The notes under the pieces were generated by a model, which searched no databases, had not been told where the DNA came from, and was given only the letters and a program-made list of their open reading frames with translations. The position numbers were made by a program, and so were the translations under genes. Source: Stachybotrys elegans (taxonomy: Eukaryota > Ascomycota > Sordariomycetes > Hypocreales > Stachybotryaceae). From it: 64,000 bases of DNA. This document shows positions 36,480 to 49,133 of this stretch, piece by piece; the first letter of the stretch is position 1; each line of letters opens with the position of its first letter. The stretch lies in assembly GCA_020746835.1 (NCBI GenBank), contig JAGPNK010000005.1, forward strand, positions 1,922,001 through 1,986,000, written 5' to 3'.

Positions 36480-39400
36480 GTGACCTCACCCGGTATAGTC
36501 GGATCATTCGGCTCGGCACTAGCATAGCCTGCGCAGCTGACGACGACTACCGCAGCCGCAACGACGTATGCTCGCGGATGCCGACATGGATGCCAGAACC
36601 GATGACTTGAGGTGAACATGGCATGTTGAAAAGCACGGTGAGCAAGTTGTCCCAGGGCGAGAGGAGGCGAAAGATGGATGCTTCGAGGCGTGTACCAGCA
36701 GATGATGATATCATTCAATCCCTGCATGGCTGCTGTCTTGTGATGCTGCTAGGCTACAACGGCGCCCGTAGGCCAAAAGCTTAATGATACGCCGTTGCCG
36801 AGAGGCACGAGGGTGCCGAATGGTGTGCAGATTTCCTACGTAGTGCCCGCGCAGCCGTGACCTTGGGAGCGTGAATCGTAGTGCCTGGTTCATGGGTGGC
36901 GGCGGCCAACGGCATGTTCTCCACGAGGCTTGCCTGCACATGCCCAGCCTGTGCAAAATACAAATCCCATGTGTGCGTGAGGCGGCGGGCGTCTCGTCGG
37001 CGAATATTCTTTGCCATAGGGGGGGGGAGCATCGGCTTCAACGCGCGGCACAGCGCATCATGTTGGAGGCACGTACCGCAGACTTGCAGGCGGTGACGCT
37101 TCTACACCTCCCTCAGGAGGCAGTTGGCTGCCGCTGCGAATAGATTCCTTGGTATTCTGCAACGCGGCCGTCTCGATGATTCTTCTCTTGAGAACACAGC
37201 CTCATCGATGGAACCCGCAATGAGTAGGATTATGAAAGCCAAGGGCGATCCAGGCTCCATGCGGACAAAGGTGACTTCATGCCGGTGTAGCCCAGGTAAG
37301 TAATAAGCGCTGCTGACCTTTCATGGCCCGATCTAGGCAATGCAGGGGCCTGAGACACGCAGAACTTTGGGGTCAAGTCCATGGTCGAGCGGATTTCATG
37401 ACGTGCAGTTTTACACGGTACGGTACGCACAGATGATAATCGTCTGAACATCGTCTCTCCAGCCAAGAGGTCTGTCTGGTTCAGTACCAACTTGACATCT
37501 GATGGACAGGGGGGGACTTTGGTGGCATGCGCAATATCGCCGTCATAGCCACAGACATGTCATTTGTTGGCATGCATCGATGAGACTGGACGCTGCATGT
37601 AGTTGGACCCTGCTTGGAAAGGATCCAGGATGGAGCACAGCTCTGACTTCTCGAACGCTGGAGGCCACCTTGACAGGCGATCAAGGTTTTGGCATCCTGC
37701 CGGAACGAGCTTGACGAGACCGGCGGCACTAGTAGTAAAACACAATACTGGAATCCCGCAACCTGAGATGGGAAGCAGCCAAGCCGTTCAGGGTCTCGGT
37801 ACGGCCAGTTCCATCTATCTTTGTACGCAAGCGTATCACCGTCTAATCTTAACTTGTTGCCGTCCTCTGGATGGATCGCACCGTCAAGCCGTGGGATTCA
37901 TGCTGGCCGCGAAACCAATAGGAGCAACCTTGAATGAATAGTGCATGTACCATGATCTATGCGAGCGACAAGCGCCGACGTGGATGGTGACGATCAAGGC
38001 GGGTAAAAGCAATCATGAAACACGCCCATCTCGCATCAATATGCATTTTGTGGGCGGCGGCAAAGCCGGGCCAGCAGGCAAGGCACGGCTGCATCGATCT
38101 CTGGGAAATCCCACGAACCGTGAACCCTGGCGGTTGAAAGGGATCAAGGTTTGGGCTACGGTCGTGAGACAGACAGGGACTGAAGTAATTTACTGTGTGA
38201 TACCCGTAATGTGCGATGCAATTTGCAAACACCAAGGTATCGGTATCGGTGTCGGCGAGCCTAAATTGCCTCTACTGGGCCATGGCGTAGAGCGGATCTT
38301 TGACGGTCAGACACTTCCTCAGCTTCCAGCTCACTATTCCCACTCATCAGGCCTGGGTAGAAGAAGCCATTGCTGTTCGCAACGGGGCCGAGGGGTTCGT
38401 GCGCATTTGCCACCAGGAGCTAGCGGAGAAAAAAAGAAACGAGTGACAGAGTAAAAGAAAAAGGCAAAAAAGAAAGAAGAAAAGGCGAGTCAAGCAAGTG
38501 TCTGGATGGTCGACGATCGTTCGCGAAGAACGTTCGAGGAGGCCGTTGAACTTTGGCGCGGACCTGCCGTGACCGTCACTGAAGCCGACTGCTGACGTCT
38601 GTGGTTGAGGCGCCCCGGGTCGAGACGGAATGAGTGCCATGCTCAGCTTGCCCTTATGGCGAGGTCTAGACGTCTCGGCTCCTATTCACGCTGAAATGGC
38701 GGATTCGAACAAGGGAGCGCCCTGCTGGCGTGTTGCTGCCGGGCCAGCTGTTCTCCGGTCAGGTCTCGCCGGCTCGGGGCGTCCCACCGGCTTGTCTCTC
38801 TTTTGTGATTGTTTTCATAATTTTTTCTTTCTTTCTTCTTGTTGCTTCTTTTTCCTTTTTTGCCCTGTTCTTGACCACCCTCCTTTATTGTTCCCCTTGT
38901 CTGGTGTGCTGGCTGCAGTTGGGCGAATGGGAGGGCAGGAAGTGGCACAAACAAACCACCCGTTGCAGCGCCAGAGTGAGACATGCCGTCAGCTCTTGAC
39001 CAGCGACCAGGGCCTGCACCAACCATTTGCGGGAGGAGATCGCCGTGGCCATGGCCGGGCTCGCTGACTTTCGACCTTGGTTGTGTGTATTGGCCTGGTT
39101 GGTTCCATGGCGCTGCTGCATCCGTGACGGGCAGGTACTGGGCCGGCTACTTTTGACCTAATACATACTTGACTCGACTCACGTCTCTTCTATCGGCTGG
39201 GTGGGATAGAGCTGGATGGACTTCGATGACTACCTCTACATAAGTATGTACTAAGTGTAGACTAAGTTGTCTCTCTCCCCGCGCTGGAGCCGACCAGTCT
39301 GCACTGCATCGGGGGGCAAGCGAAGGCGGGCAGGGTGCGCGGGCAAACGGGCAGGTACTTGATCATCCAGCAGTATGTATGTACATTGGTATTGGCGTCT

Positions 39401-40676
39401 ACAAATGGACAAGATGCCTCCTCTATCAGCTCGGGGACACCAATCAGATTGTCTCACTGTGTCTCGGCCTGACCAGCGGCTGAGAAGAGGACGGATCGGA
39501 TACTTGTGCGGCTGCGCCTCTTCCCACCTCTGGCTGCGTATACGACAGGTACCCTACCCGCTCATTATACATTTACCTGTAGGTATTCCCGCCCAGCCGC
39601 TGGTCTGGCCTTGGCGGGCTTTGCTTCCCTGTAAGCTCATGTTCTAGCCAGAGGGTACCTGCAAGGGGGACATCTGAGGTATCGTTAGCCCCATTGATGG
39701 CTGGGGGATACCTCGCGCAGGTACCACCCTCTTCTTGTCTTCCTTCCTCCTGCTCGCTGTCTTTTCCCCTCTCATCGCCATCCTGCTTGTTTGCGCCCGG
39801 ATAAGGCCATGGCATGTCCCAGACAGGCTGAACGCGGGCCAGAACCAATGGAACCCGCCATCGCCGCCCGCCCTCCCCCATCCCTTGACTTCCCTGACCT
39901 CCTCCTTGCTTATCCAGCTCCCACACAGACCAGCCACGCGGCCTCTTTGTTGTCTTGTCGTTCATTCTCCCGCTTCAAAGGTAGGCGCCATCATCCCGCA
40001 ACACCATCCACTAGTAATCCCATAGTCGGGAGAGACTTTGCCGCACGCACCCAGACCCCTCTTCAGCTCGTGGAATAGCGCCGGTTTCCCGCTCCAGCCC
40101 AAGCGGCCGTAGTTGATTACAACAATACGACTCCATCGTACGGCGGCGTACGGCGTATCCTTGGGAACCGCCGTGCAGACACAAGGTACAGCGTGCGCTA
40201 CTCTGGCCTGAGGTGGAGCTTCTCCATCTGGTTAAGTAGGTAGTCGGGTGGTGCTAACTTTACCTTCTTACCACGCCTGTGTTACTTGCCTCACAAGACT
40301 CCACCCCCCAGCTCCTATCATCTTCCGCACCTCCACTCTTCCTCCTCCACCCTTCCTCCACCCATTTCTTCTCTTTCGCTCTCTTCGCCAATTCCTCACC
40401 TTCTCACAAACCACCCCATCGCTGCATCACGCTCATTCTGCTCGACGCTCCTGGGTCGGTATATTTCCAGCGAGCCGAGACGACCTCCCTTTGGACACCC
40501 TTGGCTCTGGAATCGGAATCACCATCGTCTCCTGGATGCGCTGGTGACGTTGCCATCGCGTTCTCCCGACGACCACCCGTCCGGTAACTTCCCGGGCATG
40601 GCCAACGGTGCTGCATCACCACCTACCGACGCCTAAATCTTGACCTCGCTCGACGCCACGCCTGCCCACGACAACC

Positions 40677-42152
40677 ATGTCTGCCAACTACCAAACTCTG
40701 GGTCGTGTTCCCAGGCTGGCAGCATGCCTTGCCATGCTCGTTGGCATTGCCTGCGCACAGTCTTCTGTCTCCAACGATCCGGAACCCACTCAGACCTCGG
40801 ACAACAACGATGATCAGCGCGGTGCCGGTGGTGCGACAAACTCGCCCATCCTCTTCTTCGTTGCCCTCGGCTTTGGAGTTGTCTTCACAAACTTATGGTA
40901 AGACTTCCGATGCCATCTGCGGATCCTCCGTTGCCCTTGGCGCCCGAGCTTGTGCACTCGGCCAAATTTATGATGAGATCCCTCATACTAATGCTCACAC
41001 AGGATCATTGTTGGCGTCAAGTACTGTTTTCGCTATAACGCACGGAACCGTGCTAGAATGCTCAACGAGAATGGCGAGCCTATTGACCTCAACAATATGC
41101 CTCGACCTCATCGACGACGTCGCGAGAAGAAGCTGATGAGCATGGATGAGGTCAACGAGAAGTTCCCCCTGATGAAGTACAAGAGCTGGGTTCTGGAAAG
41201 GGCGCGTGAAGGCCTGCCGACGGCTGGTGGTGTGTCGGTCCCGCCCAGCCGCGCAAACAGCATTCACGACGCCGATGGTATCGTTCCTGTCGTGGCTGCT
41301 GAGCAGCCCAGGCCAAGCCAGGACGACCGCCAGATCCCTCCTGCGAATGACGCATCAACTACCACCGATGCGGCTGCGGCCGCACCAGGGGCCACCGAAG
41401 CACCCGCCAAAGACTCTGAGAAGACTCAGCCAAAACCAGACCAGGCATCTGCGGATGGACAGCAAACGGCTGGCACTTCACAGCAAGCGAGACCTGCCGA
41501 TCTGGATCGTGTTCGAACCGACGATGACGCTGATGAGGATGACGAGCATATCAATGCTGCTCTTCCCCCTGAGCTGTTGACGACTCCCGGCGATACCTGT
41601 GCGATCTGTATTGATACCCTCGAGGACGACGATGACGTGCGTGGCTTGACTTGTGGCCATGCATTCCATGCTGGCTGTGTCGACCCCTGGCTTACCAGCC
41701 GTCGCGCCTGCTGTCCACTCTGCAAGGCGGACTATTACACGCCCAAGCCCCGACCACAAGATGCGCAGGCCACCGCCAACGCGGCGAACGACTCGAACCC
41801 GGATGCTGCAGCCAACGTTCGCATGTATGGCGGATTCGTTCTATTCCGAAGCGAAGCTCAGTCTAACGCACGCTCCTCAAGATCCAGGGATACCCGAAGC
41901 CGAAGACAAACGAGGCAGCGTACCCAGACGACGGTGCAGCCCACTCCCTCCACTCCTCAACAGGGCAGCAACAACACATCGTCGCAGCAGAACGACGGTG
42001 GTATCATGGCATCTGTCGGGCGGGTATTCAGATTCGGCCGCCGGAGAAACGAGGAGGAACGACCTGCCGTGGAGATGACGACCCCCGCGCAACTTGAAGA
42101 GGGACGTCCGAACCAATCCACCCAGCCTGCCACAACTACTGCCGCCGCATAG
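40677..42152 (+). CDS. Membrane-anchored RING-H2 protein, probable E3 ubiquitin ligase
   Basis: This is a two-exon gene, 40677-40897 and 41003-42152, with a 105-nt intron and phase 2. The product is 456 aa. It has a signal-like N-terminus (about 1-27, ending ACAQ), a short luminal segment and one membrane span at about 57-82 (SPILFFVALGFGVVFTNLW continuing into IIVGVKY). The intron falls inside this span. The cytosolic part has a disordered Ala/Pro/Asp region and a RING-H2 finger at about 272-318: CAIC, GHAFH and CPLC motifs in the C3H2C3 order. A basic, Ser/Thr/Gln-rich tail follows. Signal peptide, single span and RING recall PA-TM-RING ligases, though no protease-associated domain is visible. 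Substrate and compartment are unknown; endomembrane location is inferred. Confidence 0.85.
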
Positions 42153-42858
42153 CAGACGACTCTTTTGACCCGCTGAGCCACTCAGAGGAGCATAAGCTCT
42201 ATTACATCTATGTATATTATGATGACCTGCATAGCCGGTGGCTTTTGGCACACATCTTTCTCAGCGCGCGATGACATCTGCATGTAGCTTGCACTTGGGA
42301 CATCTGTTGGGAGCACGGGATTTCAGAGCCGGGCGGTTGTACTCTCTCATATGAAGTATCAATATCTGCTCTTCATATAGCAGATGCCGGTTTCGCTTGT
42401 TCCTAACATTGCAGACGAGCCATGTTGTGGTTCGGCATAGCTACGAATTGCCTGAAACCTGGGTTATCGGCAGTGGGCGCAGCATTTGGTCTCTGCAGGC
42501 CAAAGCATGATGACTACTTGACAAGTACTCATGTTTCTTGAATTTTGGAGGATGGTTATTAGGGTACGAGGTGGAGGGTGGCGGTGATTCCGTGCCCATG
42601 GAGGGATATTTACTGGCTGAGCGGAAGATGACGCTGGCCAGCAAGCTCAGGAAACGAAATTTTGATATCTTGGAGCGGCGGAGTTAGGTCTTCATCGGGT
42701 GTTTTGTTTTCACAGCTGGGATTGCATTGAAAAGCCACGCTTTAGGCATGATGGCTATTGTCTCTTATTTTCTCTTTTTTTTTGTTCTGTTTTTTTGCCC
42801 CAATGAAGATCTAGACAGGACTTTGAGGGACTCAATTACTCATAGATATCAGCGGTAC
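42153..42858. other. Convergent intergenic region
   Basis: This is the space between the 3' ends of the RING-H2 gene (+) and the GPALPP gene (-). It includes a T-rich run at 42765-42800. No other feature is seen. Confidence 0.5.
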
Positions 42859-43779
42859 CTACAGATAAGAACCTTTCTGAAACCTACCACCAAAGCCGGC
42901 AGCTTTGTTCAGCAGCTCTCTACGCTGCGAGGTGCCGATTTTACCCCCCAGTGCCATATCCTTCTCACGGTCGAAGCCTCGCTTGCTGGGGTCATCCTCC
43001 TCTTCCTCCTCTCCAGGGGCCTGCCTCCGCCGTGACTGATGCTCGTCATAAAGACTCTTGCCTCGCTGGGCCTCAATGTTGGCAGCAATTTTGCGTTCCC
43101 GCGCCTCCTCCTCCTTGGTCTTGCGCTTTCCGCCCGAAGATGCCTCGGCTGTGGAATCTGTGCGCCCCAGGACCGTGTCCTGCAACCGCTTAAGCTTCTC
43201 CTCGGGTGTCTCCGTCCATATTGACGAGACGCCGGACGACTTGCTTGCTGAGGGGTTCGAGGCAAACTTGCGGGAGCGTATGCGTGTCGGGTCACGCTCT
43301 GCGTAGGAGGAAGATGTGGGAGGCGCGAGCATCCATGAGTCGCGCTGGGGGGTTGGTTCGGATGGCGGGAGGGAGGGGCCTATGGGTGTCTTGCGGGCGT
43401 TTGCGGCACCAGGGAGAGCTGGACCGTAGTCGTCGGAATCGTCAGAATCGTCGGAATCATCATCATTGCCCTCTTTGGATGCTGCGGCTGGAGGAGCAGG
43501 GCCGGTCTCGGACTCGACGTCGGAGTCCAGGTTGATCTCGTCGTGGTTGGATGGTGGTAGAGTTGGCCCGACAGCTGGCTTGGCTGGCGCTGGTGCCTGT
43601 GGTCCATAGTCGTCGTCGTCTTCTGAGTCGTCGAGAGCTATCTCGTCTTGGTTCTTTGCAGACGCGTCGCCAGCGCGCGACTGCTTGTGCGGAGGCGATG
43701 ACGGACCATGACCGTCATCCTCTGGGGTACGCTTCCTCTTCGAGAGGTGCGCGGGTAGTTCTGGCCCAATTGAGCTCAT
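42859..43779 (-). CDS. GPALPP-motif / DUF3752 protein
   Basis: This is an intronless gene for 306 aa starting at MSSIGPELP. The N-terminal half is acidic and disordered and repeats the short GPxLP-like motif about six times (GPELP, GPQAP, GPTLP, GPAPP, GPALP, GPSLP) between Asp/Ser runs. The C-terminal half is a basic helical region (TETPEEKLKRLQDTVLG, KSLYDEHQSRRR) ending FGGRFQKGSYL. This is the DUF3752 domain of human GPALPP1, a conserved nuclear-type protein of unknown role. Conserved sequence begins at the chosen ATG. It shares a 496-bp divergent upstream region with vps8. Confidence 0.88.
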   Translation of the reverse strand: MSSIGPELPAHLSKRKRTPEDDGHGPSSPPHKQSRAGDASAKNQDEIALDDSEDDDDYGPQAPAPAKPAVGPTLPPSNHDEINLDSDVESETGPAPPAAASKEGNDDDSDDSDDSDDYGPALPGAANARKTPIGPSLPPSEPTPQRDSWMLAPPTSSSYAERDPTRIRSRKFASNPSASKSSGVSSIWTETPEEKLKRLQDTVLGRTDSTAEASSGGKRKTKEEEARERKIAANIEAQRGKSLYDEHQSRRRQAPGEEEEEDDPSKRGFDREKDMALGGKIGTSQRRELLNKAAGFGGRFQKGSYL

Positions 43780-44275
43780 AACCGTGACTGTAGATAGTAT
43801 TTCGACGTAGGCGCGGTGCAAAAAACAATCGACTGTCAAGTTGAAACGTCGCGAGAAGATGATCTGCGAAAACCCCGATAAGCTTAAGCGACGTCACTTT
43901 GGTCCTGGTGGAGCTGGGCGCGCTGGGAGGCCCATGGCCAGCGGACAATCCTCGGGCCGTGGGAGCTACGCCGCGCCCAGTTCGCCATATGCGCAACTTG
44001 GAGCCTAGCTAAGCTGGGACGAGCGAAGCTGCAAGGCTGACGATTGCCCGCCAAAGCAAACCGGCTCATGATTGGGGGTTTACATCTAATTGATTCGCGC
44101 TGATACCACGGGGACCTCGAGGCTTCTACCCGCCAGAGCTATCCGAGTTTCTGCGCCACGCTCCCAATTCCTTCCTGCTCCGCCACTATCGCGTCGAGCT
44201 GTCCTACTGTTGTAAGCTGGGAATGGCGCCTAGGCAGTAGGAACTCGAGACAAAAGGGATGGGCTTCGCGGCGCA
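43780..44275. promoter_or_regulatory. Divergent promoter region, GPALPP gene / vps8
   Basis: The region is 496 bp and separates two divergent housekeeping-type genes, so it must contain both promoters. I recognise no specific binding sites. Confidence 0.55.
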
Positions 44276-47200
44276 ATGGCCGACCAAGAACAGACATCCT
44301 CCCCGGAGGAACATCCTCCATTCAATGGAGATGCGGCCGCTTCCGCACCCGGTGCTGATGCCGACTTTCCAGTTCTAGAGCCGGAGGAGACGCGGCAAGA
44401 AGAGGAGGAGGAAGAGGAGATGCAGGAGATGCAAGAGATGCAGGACTTTCACGCGCCCAGTACAGGAGACACCAGTGCCATAGCGAACCGCTACCGAGAG
44501 ATTCTACACGACCAACATGATACCATATCCGAAGTCAGCTCAACGGGCGGCAACTCCATCGAGGCACCTCCGCGACGGGCAGTGAGCCCTCTTGACTCTG
44601 TCATGTCAGGCCCAGACGATACGCCATCTGTACAGGTGCGCCAAATCCCGCTCGTGAAGCATAGCCGAGACTAACGTTACCTAGGGCTCTATGATGTCGT
44701 CGCCCAGCAGCAGCCTCTTGCCCTCCGCCGCCTCCCGCCCAGGCCTCAACAGCCCGACGCCCTCGCTGCGGCCATTTGATCGGCGCTTCCAGTCGCGGAT
44801 ATCTTCCTACGGCCCCAGCAGCCCGCGCCCGTCGTCTCCCGCCTTTCTTCATAGCCATAGCCGCAACGCATCGGTCAGTTCGGCGTTCATCCTCGACCAG
44901 GCCGATACGGATACGACGACGCCGCCGTGGGAGGTTGTACGCTGGACGAGACTGAAGAAGCTGAACGGGCAGGCGTTCTCCGAGGCTGGGAGGCGCAACT
45001 TTGGATCGCCTACCTGTCTGGCCGTCTCGGGATCCATCGTCATGGGAACGTCCAAAGGCATCATCTTGGTGTTTGACTACAACCAAAACCTCAAGTACAT
45101 CATTGGACCGGGGACTAAGGCGGTTGAGTCGGGGCCTATCACGGCCATTGCGGTGTCTGCGGATCACACAACGCTTGCAGGAGGTCATGCCAATGGCAGC
45201 ATCTTTACATGGGATACGTCGAGAGCGTCGCGACCGTTTCTGACGATACCGCCTCTTGAAGAGATGCAGCTACAGAACAGAACGGCCGACGGCCATGTTT
45301 CAAACGTATCCGTCATTCACCTCGGGTTTCTGGGTACCCGTCATACGGCACTCGTATCAGCAGACGACAAGGGAATGGCCTTCTCACACTTGGCTACCAG
45401 AGGTACTGGCGCCTTGGGCCGAACCGTGAGGACGACGAGGATATTAGGTCGATATCCGAATGCGCCCAACCCGATGAATAAGGTTCCCAAGCCGAGCAGT
45501 GTGCTTGCTTTTGCACCGCTGCCATTGGGCGATGTGGAGCGCACTACAGATACCATGGGACTTACAGCCATGTTGACGCCGTACCTCCTTGTGATTGTGT
45601 CCACAACGCCAGTGGCACAGACGCAGCACAAGTCAGCCCGACCCAAGGATGTAGCAGCTCACAGCGCCATGACGGGGTGTTTGGCCTGGTTTCCAGCTGT
45701 GAAGCTCAAAGTCCCTGATCCACACACTGGATCTGACATTTCAAAGGTCAAGCTTGCATACTGCTGGTCCAACGTGTTGACGGTTCTCGACGTGGATGAG
45801 ATTCCTCGTGAGAACAAGGACCAGCCACCTTCTCTCACATTCAAGGCGCGCAGCAGGTGGCGATGTGAAGAGGCTATAGCCGCCGTGCAGTGGCTCAGCC
45901 GATCGGTGTTGACCGTACTTACGATTTCTCAACGACTCATTGTTGTGGAAGATAGAAGCATGCGCATGACCGAGGCCTTTGACCTCTTGCACAAACATGT
46001 TTATCACGCGGATCTGTTCTCGACTCAACTGCACAGTCTTGTGGAGCAGCTGGACGAAGATGACGACTCGTTGCACGGTGTTGTGGCTGATGCGTTTTAT
46101 ATGAGCTTCAAGGCATACAAGGGCAGGATGTTTCTGCTAGGCTTCAGCGAGGTGTCTATTGGCGCTCTGTCGAACTGGGCCGATCGGCTCATTGCCATGA
46201 TGGAAAATGGCGATTACATTGGAGCCATACAACTGGCTACGTCCTACTTTACTGGTGACGCTGACAAGCTCACCATTGGCCTGCCCGAAGATATGGAGCT
46301 GCGGCACTCCATGGTCCGGGATAGGATCATGGAGATTGTGAGTACATCGCTGAGATATGCCTTCAACCAGAGGCAAAAGCGACGCGAGCTGGCCGACGAT
46401 GCCCATCTCAAGCAGCTCGCGGAGACGTGCTTCACGGCATGTGAGAGCGTCGGCAATATCGACTATCTGTTCGATGAAATGTACGATCACTATGAGAGCG
46501 GCAATGCTGAGGGCATCTTCCTGGAGACACTGGAGCCCTACATTCTCGCCAAGACCATAACGGCTATACCACCCGCTGTTGTGAAGGATTTGGTGAATTA
46601 CTACGTGACAAAGGGGTGGGAGACGAGACTCGAGGAGATGATTTGCTTCATGGAGACTGCGACCCTAGACCTCGACCAGATCACCCTTCTGTGCAAGCAG
46701 CATAGCTTGTACGATGCGCTCATCTACGTCTGGAACCAGGCCCTGAACGACTACATCACGCCAATGATTGACCTGCTCAGCCTGCTGATTCCCTCCATGA
46801 CGAGCGGTGGATCGCTGGTGCAGGGCGGCGATGACGACTATTACAGCATCAACGTGGTCAAGATCTTCCCCTACCTCTCTTTTACTCTGACGGGACGCGT
46901 TTACCCCAACGAGGAGCCCATGGATGATGACAAGGCCACAAAGGCCAAAGCAGAGATTTATTGGTTTCTCTTCTCTGGCAAGACGATTGAGTGGCCGAGG
47001 GGGGGGAATCGCGAGTTTCGGATACTACCAAACAGCGACTCGCAGCCGTCTTTCCCGTACCTGCGACTCATTCTCAAGTACGATGCCGCTAGTTTCCTGA
47101 GTGCTCTAAACGAAGCATTCGAGGACTCGTTTCTGAACGACTCGCCGGACGGTCCGATGAGAGGGAGCACCCGGGGAGATCTACCAGAAGAGCAGGTATT

Positions 47201-49133
47201 CGGGCTGACTATCAACCGCCAATACATTGTCTCAATTCTGTTGGACGTAATGAACCGCGACGAGTTCTCACACATGGATCTGATATACCTGGACATGTTT
47301 ATTGCTCGAAACTTGCCCAAGTTTCCTCAGTACCTTCTTTTCTCTGGGAGCACGCTGTCCAAGGTGCTCGAGGGTCTATGCAACTACCCAGGAGAGGAGA
47401 TTGCTGAGGACGCGCAACTCAGTGCTGAATACTTGCTGTCAATCTACCAGCCCACAGACATGTCTACCTTCATACCCATGTTCCGGAAAGCAGGGTTCTA
47501 CCGGATCCTTAAGCGCATCTACAAACAAGACAAGCAGTACCTGCACCTCATCGACGCATACTTCGAAGACATTGAAGACCAGGAAATGGTCTTTGACTGC
47601 TTAGCGGACTGTCTCCGTCCACACGCAGCACTGAACAGTCGCCAACTGCGGGAGGTCCAGCAAGCCATTGAGGCACATGCCAGGGATCTGCTGGACCTGG
47701 ACGCTTATAAGACGGCGGTGACGCTTGCTTCGCAGGACAAGTCTGTACATCAAGTTGTGCTGGAGTCAGCGGCTGACGCAGAGGAGGTGCAGTACATCTA
47801 CCTTAAATCGCTGCTGGAGACGAGCGAGAAACACGGCACTGATGGGGATCTGATTGAGCGGTATATCCAGCTCATGTGCCAGTTTGACCCAGGCCATGTA
47901 TCCGACTACATTGAGACGCGAACAAGCGTAGATCTACGACTCGATAACCTCCTCCCTGTGATGGAGAACCAAGGCGTCGTGGATGCTGCTGTTGTATTGA
48001 TGGCTCGCGAGGGACAAGTAAAGGAAGCCATGGATCGGCTCATCAAGCATCTAGGCACCCTTGAATCTGCTATGCAAGGGCTGCTCAGCGGCCAAATTGG
48101 GACAGAGGACAGGTATGATGGCGAAGAGTTTGATCTGCAGTCAGCAGCCGAGGATCTCCTGCACAGCCTCCAGAAATATGTCTATGTTGGCATATGGCTT
48201 TGCCAGGGCCAGACAAAGACATCGAGGAGATCGAATGCAAAGCAGGGCAAGAACTTGTCGGCCACAAGCACACTGTCTGCCGATGAGATGCTCTGGCTAG
48301 ACTTGATTGACTCGTGCGCGCAAATGACGCGGCGTCTATCACCACTGATTGAGGAAGCACTGTCAAGAGACAATGTCGATACGCTGGATGGGAGCAAGCT
48401 ACTGGCGCTTCTCCGGTCATTGGTGCAGCACACATTCACCTCGCTGCTCACGTCTACCTCGAGCCAAGCCAACGTGCAGAACGACCCCCGTTTGCTATCC
48501 AACGCGCGGTCCAACCTGTCATTTCTACGCATCCTCCGAGCGTTTCTCAACAGAGCAGCAGCAGCCTCTCCTAGCCTGGCAGACCTTAGAGGGGTTCTCG
48601 CGTCCATTTTCGCGGCGTACGCCTACGAAGAATCGATACTGCGCTTGTCGAACCGCCTGCTGGACCGGAGCCTGTTTGTCAGCGTTAGTCGTGCCGTCGA
48701 GCTGAGGCAGCGTGGCTGGCGGCCACGTGGGTCGACGTGCGAGGCATGCGGACGTAGAGTCTGGGGTCCTGGCGTGGCCGGCGGCTCCGTATTCGAGGCA
48801 TGGGAGGACCGCCAGGCCGCAGAGGAAGCCAAGAGGAAGGAGAAGAAGCGCATCGCGGCCGCGGCATCGGGCTCTGAGGATGGTGGGAAGGGCAAGGGTA
48901 AGAGTCCTGCCCTACGGCCCGAGACTGCGCCCGCTGAACCGACGGCGGGCGATGACATAGCTGTCGGGGTCGATACTAAGGGGAAGCCGATGGGCCCGCT
49001 GGTGGTTCTGGCATGCCGTCATATTTATCACCAGAGCTGCCTGGACGCGATCCGCGAGAAGGAGGAGGATTACGCGCCGGGGAAGGAATACAGATGTCCG
49101 ATTGATGGACCTGATCATGTACATGCTGAATGA
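44276..49133 (+). CDS. vps8: Vacuolar sorting protein Vps8 (CORVET subunit)
   Basis: This is a two-exon gene, 44276-44635 and 44685-49133, with a 49-nt intron (branch CTAAC, phase 0). The product is 1602 aa. The N-terminus is acidic and disordered with Glu runs and MQE repeats. A beta-propeller-like region starts at about 200 (WEVVRWTRLKKLNG, LAVSGSIVMGTSKGIILVFD, GHANGSIFTWD). A long alpha-solenoid occupies the middle. A C-terminal RING-like zinc finger runs from about 1471 (CEACGRRVWG) to 1595, with CRHIYHQSC and a final C-P-I-D. Vps8 is the specific subunit of the CORVET tether that binds the endosomal Rab5/Vps21 and supports early endosome fusion. The insert between the two halves of the RING (about 1490-1555) is long, Lys/Glu-rich and probably disordered. 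Confidence 0.95.

Larger units (their letters stand above)
35515..40676. other. 5.2-kb gene-free region
   Basis: This separates the cyclophilin gene (-) and the RING-H2 gene (+), which are divergent, so both promoters lie at its ends. It contains a GTG run (36240-36259), a CTT/TTC run (36461-36479), A-rich stretches near 38425-38482, T-rich stretches near 38815-38865, and TGTATGTAC and CAGGTACC motifs near 39350-39390. The segment 40250-40670 is pyrimidine-rich and is probably the leader of the RING gene. The longest ORFs (e.g. 37945-38454) look random. I see no gene. Confidence 0.45.

Noticed and set aside
37945..38454. 169-codon plus-strand ORF in the 5.2-kb desert
   Set aside because: No recognisable domain, and it ends in an A-rich stretch that makes a Lys run.
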